Part shown: positions 63,471 through 64,000 of the stretch, in pieces | Position numbering within the stretch: the stretch's first letter is position 1 | How the letters are laid out: every line of letters begins with the position of its first letter | NCBI RefSeq assembly: GCF_021568775.1 | Contig: NZ_JAKGSG010000036.1 | Location: forward strand, 62,001-126,000 | Reading direction: 5' to 3' | Length of the DNA: 64,000 nt | DNA from: Antribacter soli | GTDB taxonomy: Bacteria; Actinomycetota; Actinomycetes; Actinomycetales; Cellulomonadaceae | Made by a program: the position numbers and the translations under genes | Notes under the pieces: model-generated | What the model was told of the DNA's origin: nothing | What the model saw: the letters and a program-made list of their open reading frames with translations, nothing else | Databases searched by the model: none

Positions 63471-64000
63471 TCAGTACTGCGTGTACCGGACCCAGTCGTA
63501 GGTGGCGGTCCGTCGGCCGGAGTAGTTGAACGGTCCGAGCCAGTCATCGACGCCCGTCCCCGGCCACAGGTTCATCATGATGCGCTGCGGACGCGTCGGC
63601 AGCGGGCCGCGCGAGCCGTTCTCCTGATGGACGAGGCGGCCGTCGACGAACCAGTTGATCGTTCCACCACGCCACCACTCGATGGCGTAGTTGTGGTACC
63701 CGGCCGCGGCGTCGAAGCCGAGATTGATGATGGTCTCGTGCCCCCCGACTCCGTTGGTGAAGTAGTTGGTCTGCATCTGCCAGGTGTTCTTGCCGAGAAT
63801 CTCGACGTCGATCTCGTCCCACGGCTGGCCGTCGCTCGGTCCGGTGTAGGTGAAGAACGACGTCACGATCCCGGACCCGGACGCTGCCTTCATGCGGACC
63901 TCGAAGCGCCCGTAGGAGTACAGGTCGTTGGTGCGGTACTCGCCGGAAGCGTACGGCCTGCCCGAGCAGCCGCTCGGGCAGGAGGCGTTGTCCAGGTTCA
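63471..64000 (-). CDS. GH16 endo-beta-glucanase (lichenase/laminarinase), N-terminus beyond window
   Basis: Frame open from the right edge to 63471 (about 176 residues seen). Catalytic block DEIDVEILG (the GH16 E-I-D-x-E motif), then WEIDV-downstream WFVDGRLVH and MMNLWPG, ending GRRTATYDWVRYTQY. Upstream of it NDLYSYGRFEVRMKA is the usual first core strand. Hydrolyses beta-1,3- or mixed beta-1,3-1,4-glucans, probably outside the cell; the signal peptide would be beyond base 64000. The C-terminus ends at the catalytic domain with no carbohydrate-binding module. Confidence 0.94.
   Translation of the reverse strand, partial: NLDNASCPSGCSGRPYASGEYRTNDLYSYGRFEVRMKAASGSGIVTSFFTYTGPSDGQPWDEIDVEILGKNTWQMQTNYFTNGVGGHETIINLGFDAAAGYHNYAIEWWRGGTINWFVDGRLVHQENGSRGPLPTRPQRIMMNLWPGTGVDDWLGPFNYSGRRTATYDWVRYTQY

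Noticed and set aside
1-64000. CRISPR arrays and tRNA/rRNA genes
   Set aside because: No regularly spaced direct repeats and no cloverleaf with a T-arm GGTTCGAAT-type block were found by reading; the GTTCGAACC near 47977 has no matching acceptor or anticodon stem.

Overview
The window is high-GC Gram-positive actinobacterial DNA: G+C-rich codons, GTG/TTG starts, probable leaderless promoters and hairpin terminators without T-runs. The right end (a LacI-type regulator facing a GH16 beta-glucanase) suits a polysaccharide-degrading Micrococcales such as Cellulomonas or Cellulosimicrobium; the genus is inference. Almost everything left of about 61 kb is accessory: mobile-element modules, defence genes, an island with three extra aminoacyl-tRNA synthetases, and a catabolic cluster. 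No tRNA, rRNA or CRISPR array was seen.

Layout. 1-5.4 kb: the start of a tyrosine recombinase and a large membrane-anchored NACHT-like STAND ATPase, bracketed by a 22-bp direct repeat. 5.9-7.6 kb: a metzincin-like zinc protease with three YGINLxW repeats behind a frameshifted partner. 8.4-15.9 kb: a complete type I restriction operon, hsdM-hsdS-hsdR plus a YgjP-like metallopeptidase, every junction overlapping. 16-22.4 kb: an IS110 remnant, small regulators including a two-gene UTRA/GntR pair, and a MobF relaxase-helicase. 22.7-32.4 kb: a GrpE-like protein, a DnaK-like ATPase, a converging SNF2/RapA-type helicase, and a three-gene operon in which two products carry RHIM-like amyloid motifs. 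The same motif type occurs in the STAND protein.

32.6-46.3 kb is a dense island holding divergent TyrRS, archaeal-type ProRS and an unusual CysRS, with a SAM methyltransferase, DEDD exonuclease, two GNATs, an HD hydrolase, a HAD phosphatase, two tandem paralogous HTH/PLD-like proteins, a NUDIX hydrolase, a beta-propeller protein and a papain-like protein lacking its catalytic cysteine. 46.3-52 kb holds decayed genes (a DNA methylase/helicase relic among them) and an integrase-excisionase-DUF2637 module. 52.2-61.3 kb holds vanA/vanB-like oxygenase genes, an MFS transporter, and an FMO-SDR-ALDH operon with an AraC regulator. 61.3-62.1 kb is gene fragments.

A recurring oddity is the number of genes interrupted by one small indel, often in a G/C run (about 7473, 25354-25402, 34281, 38113, 47340, 49352, 61826-62050), plus one in-frame amber codon. 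Either the sequence has homopolymer errors or the accessory region is decaying; this matters for every pseudogene call below.
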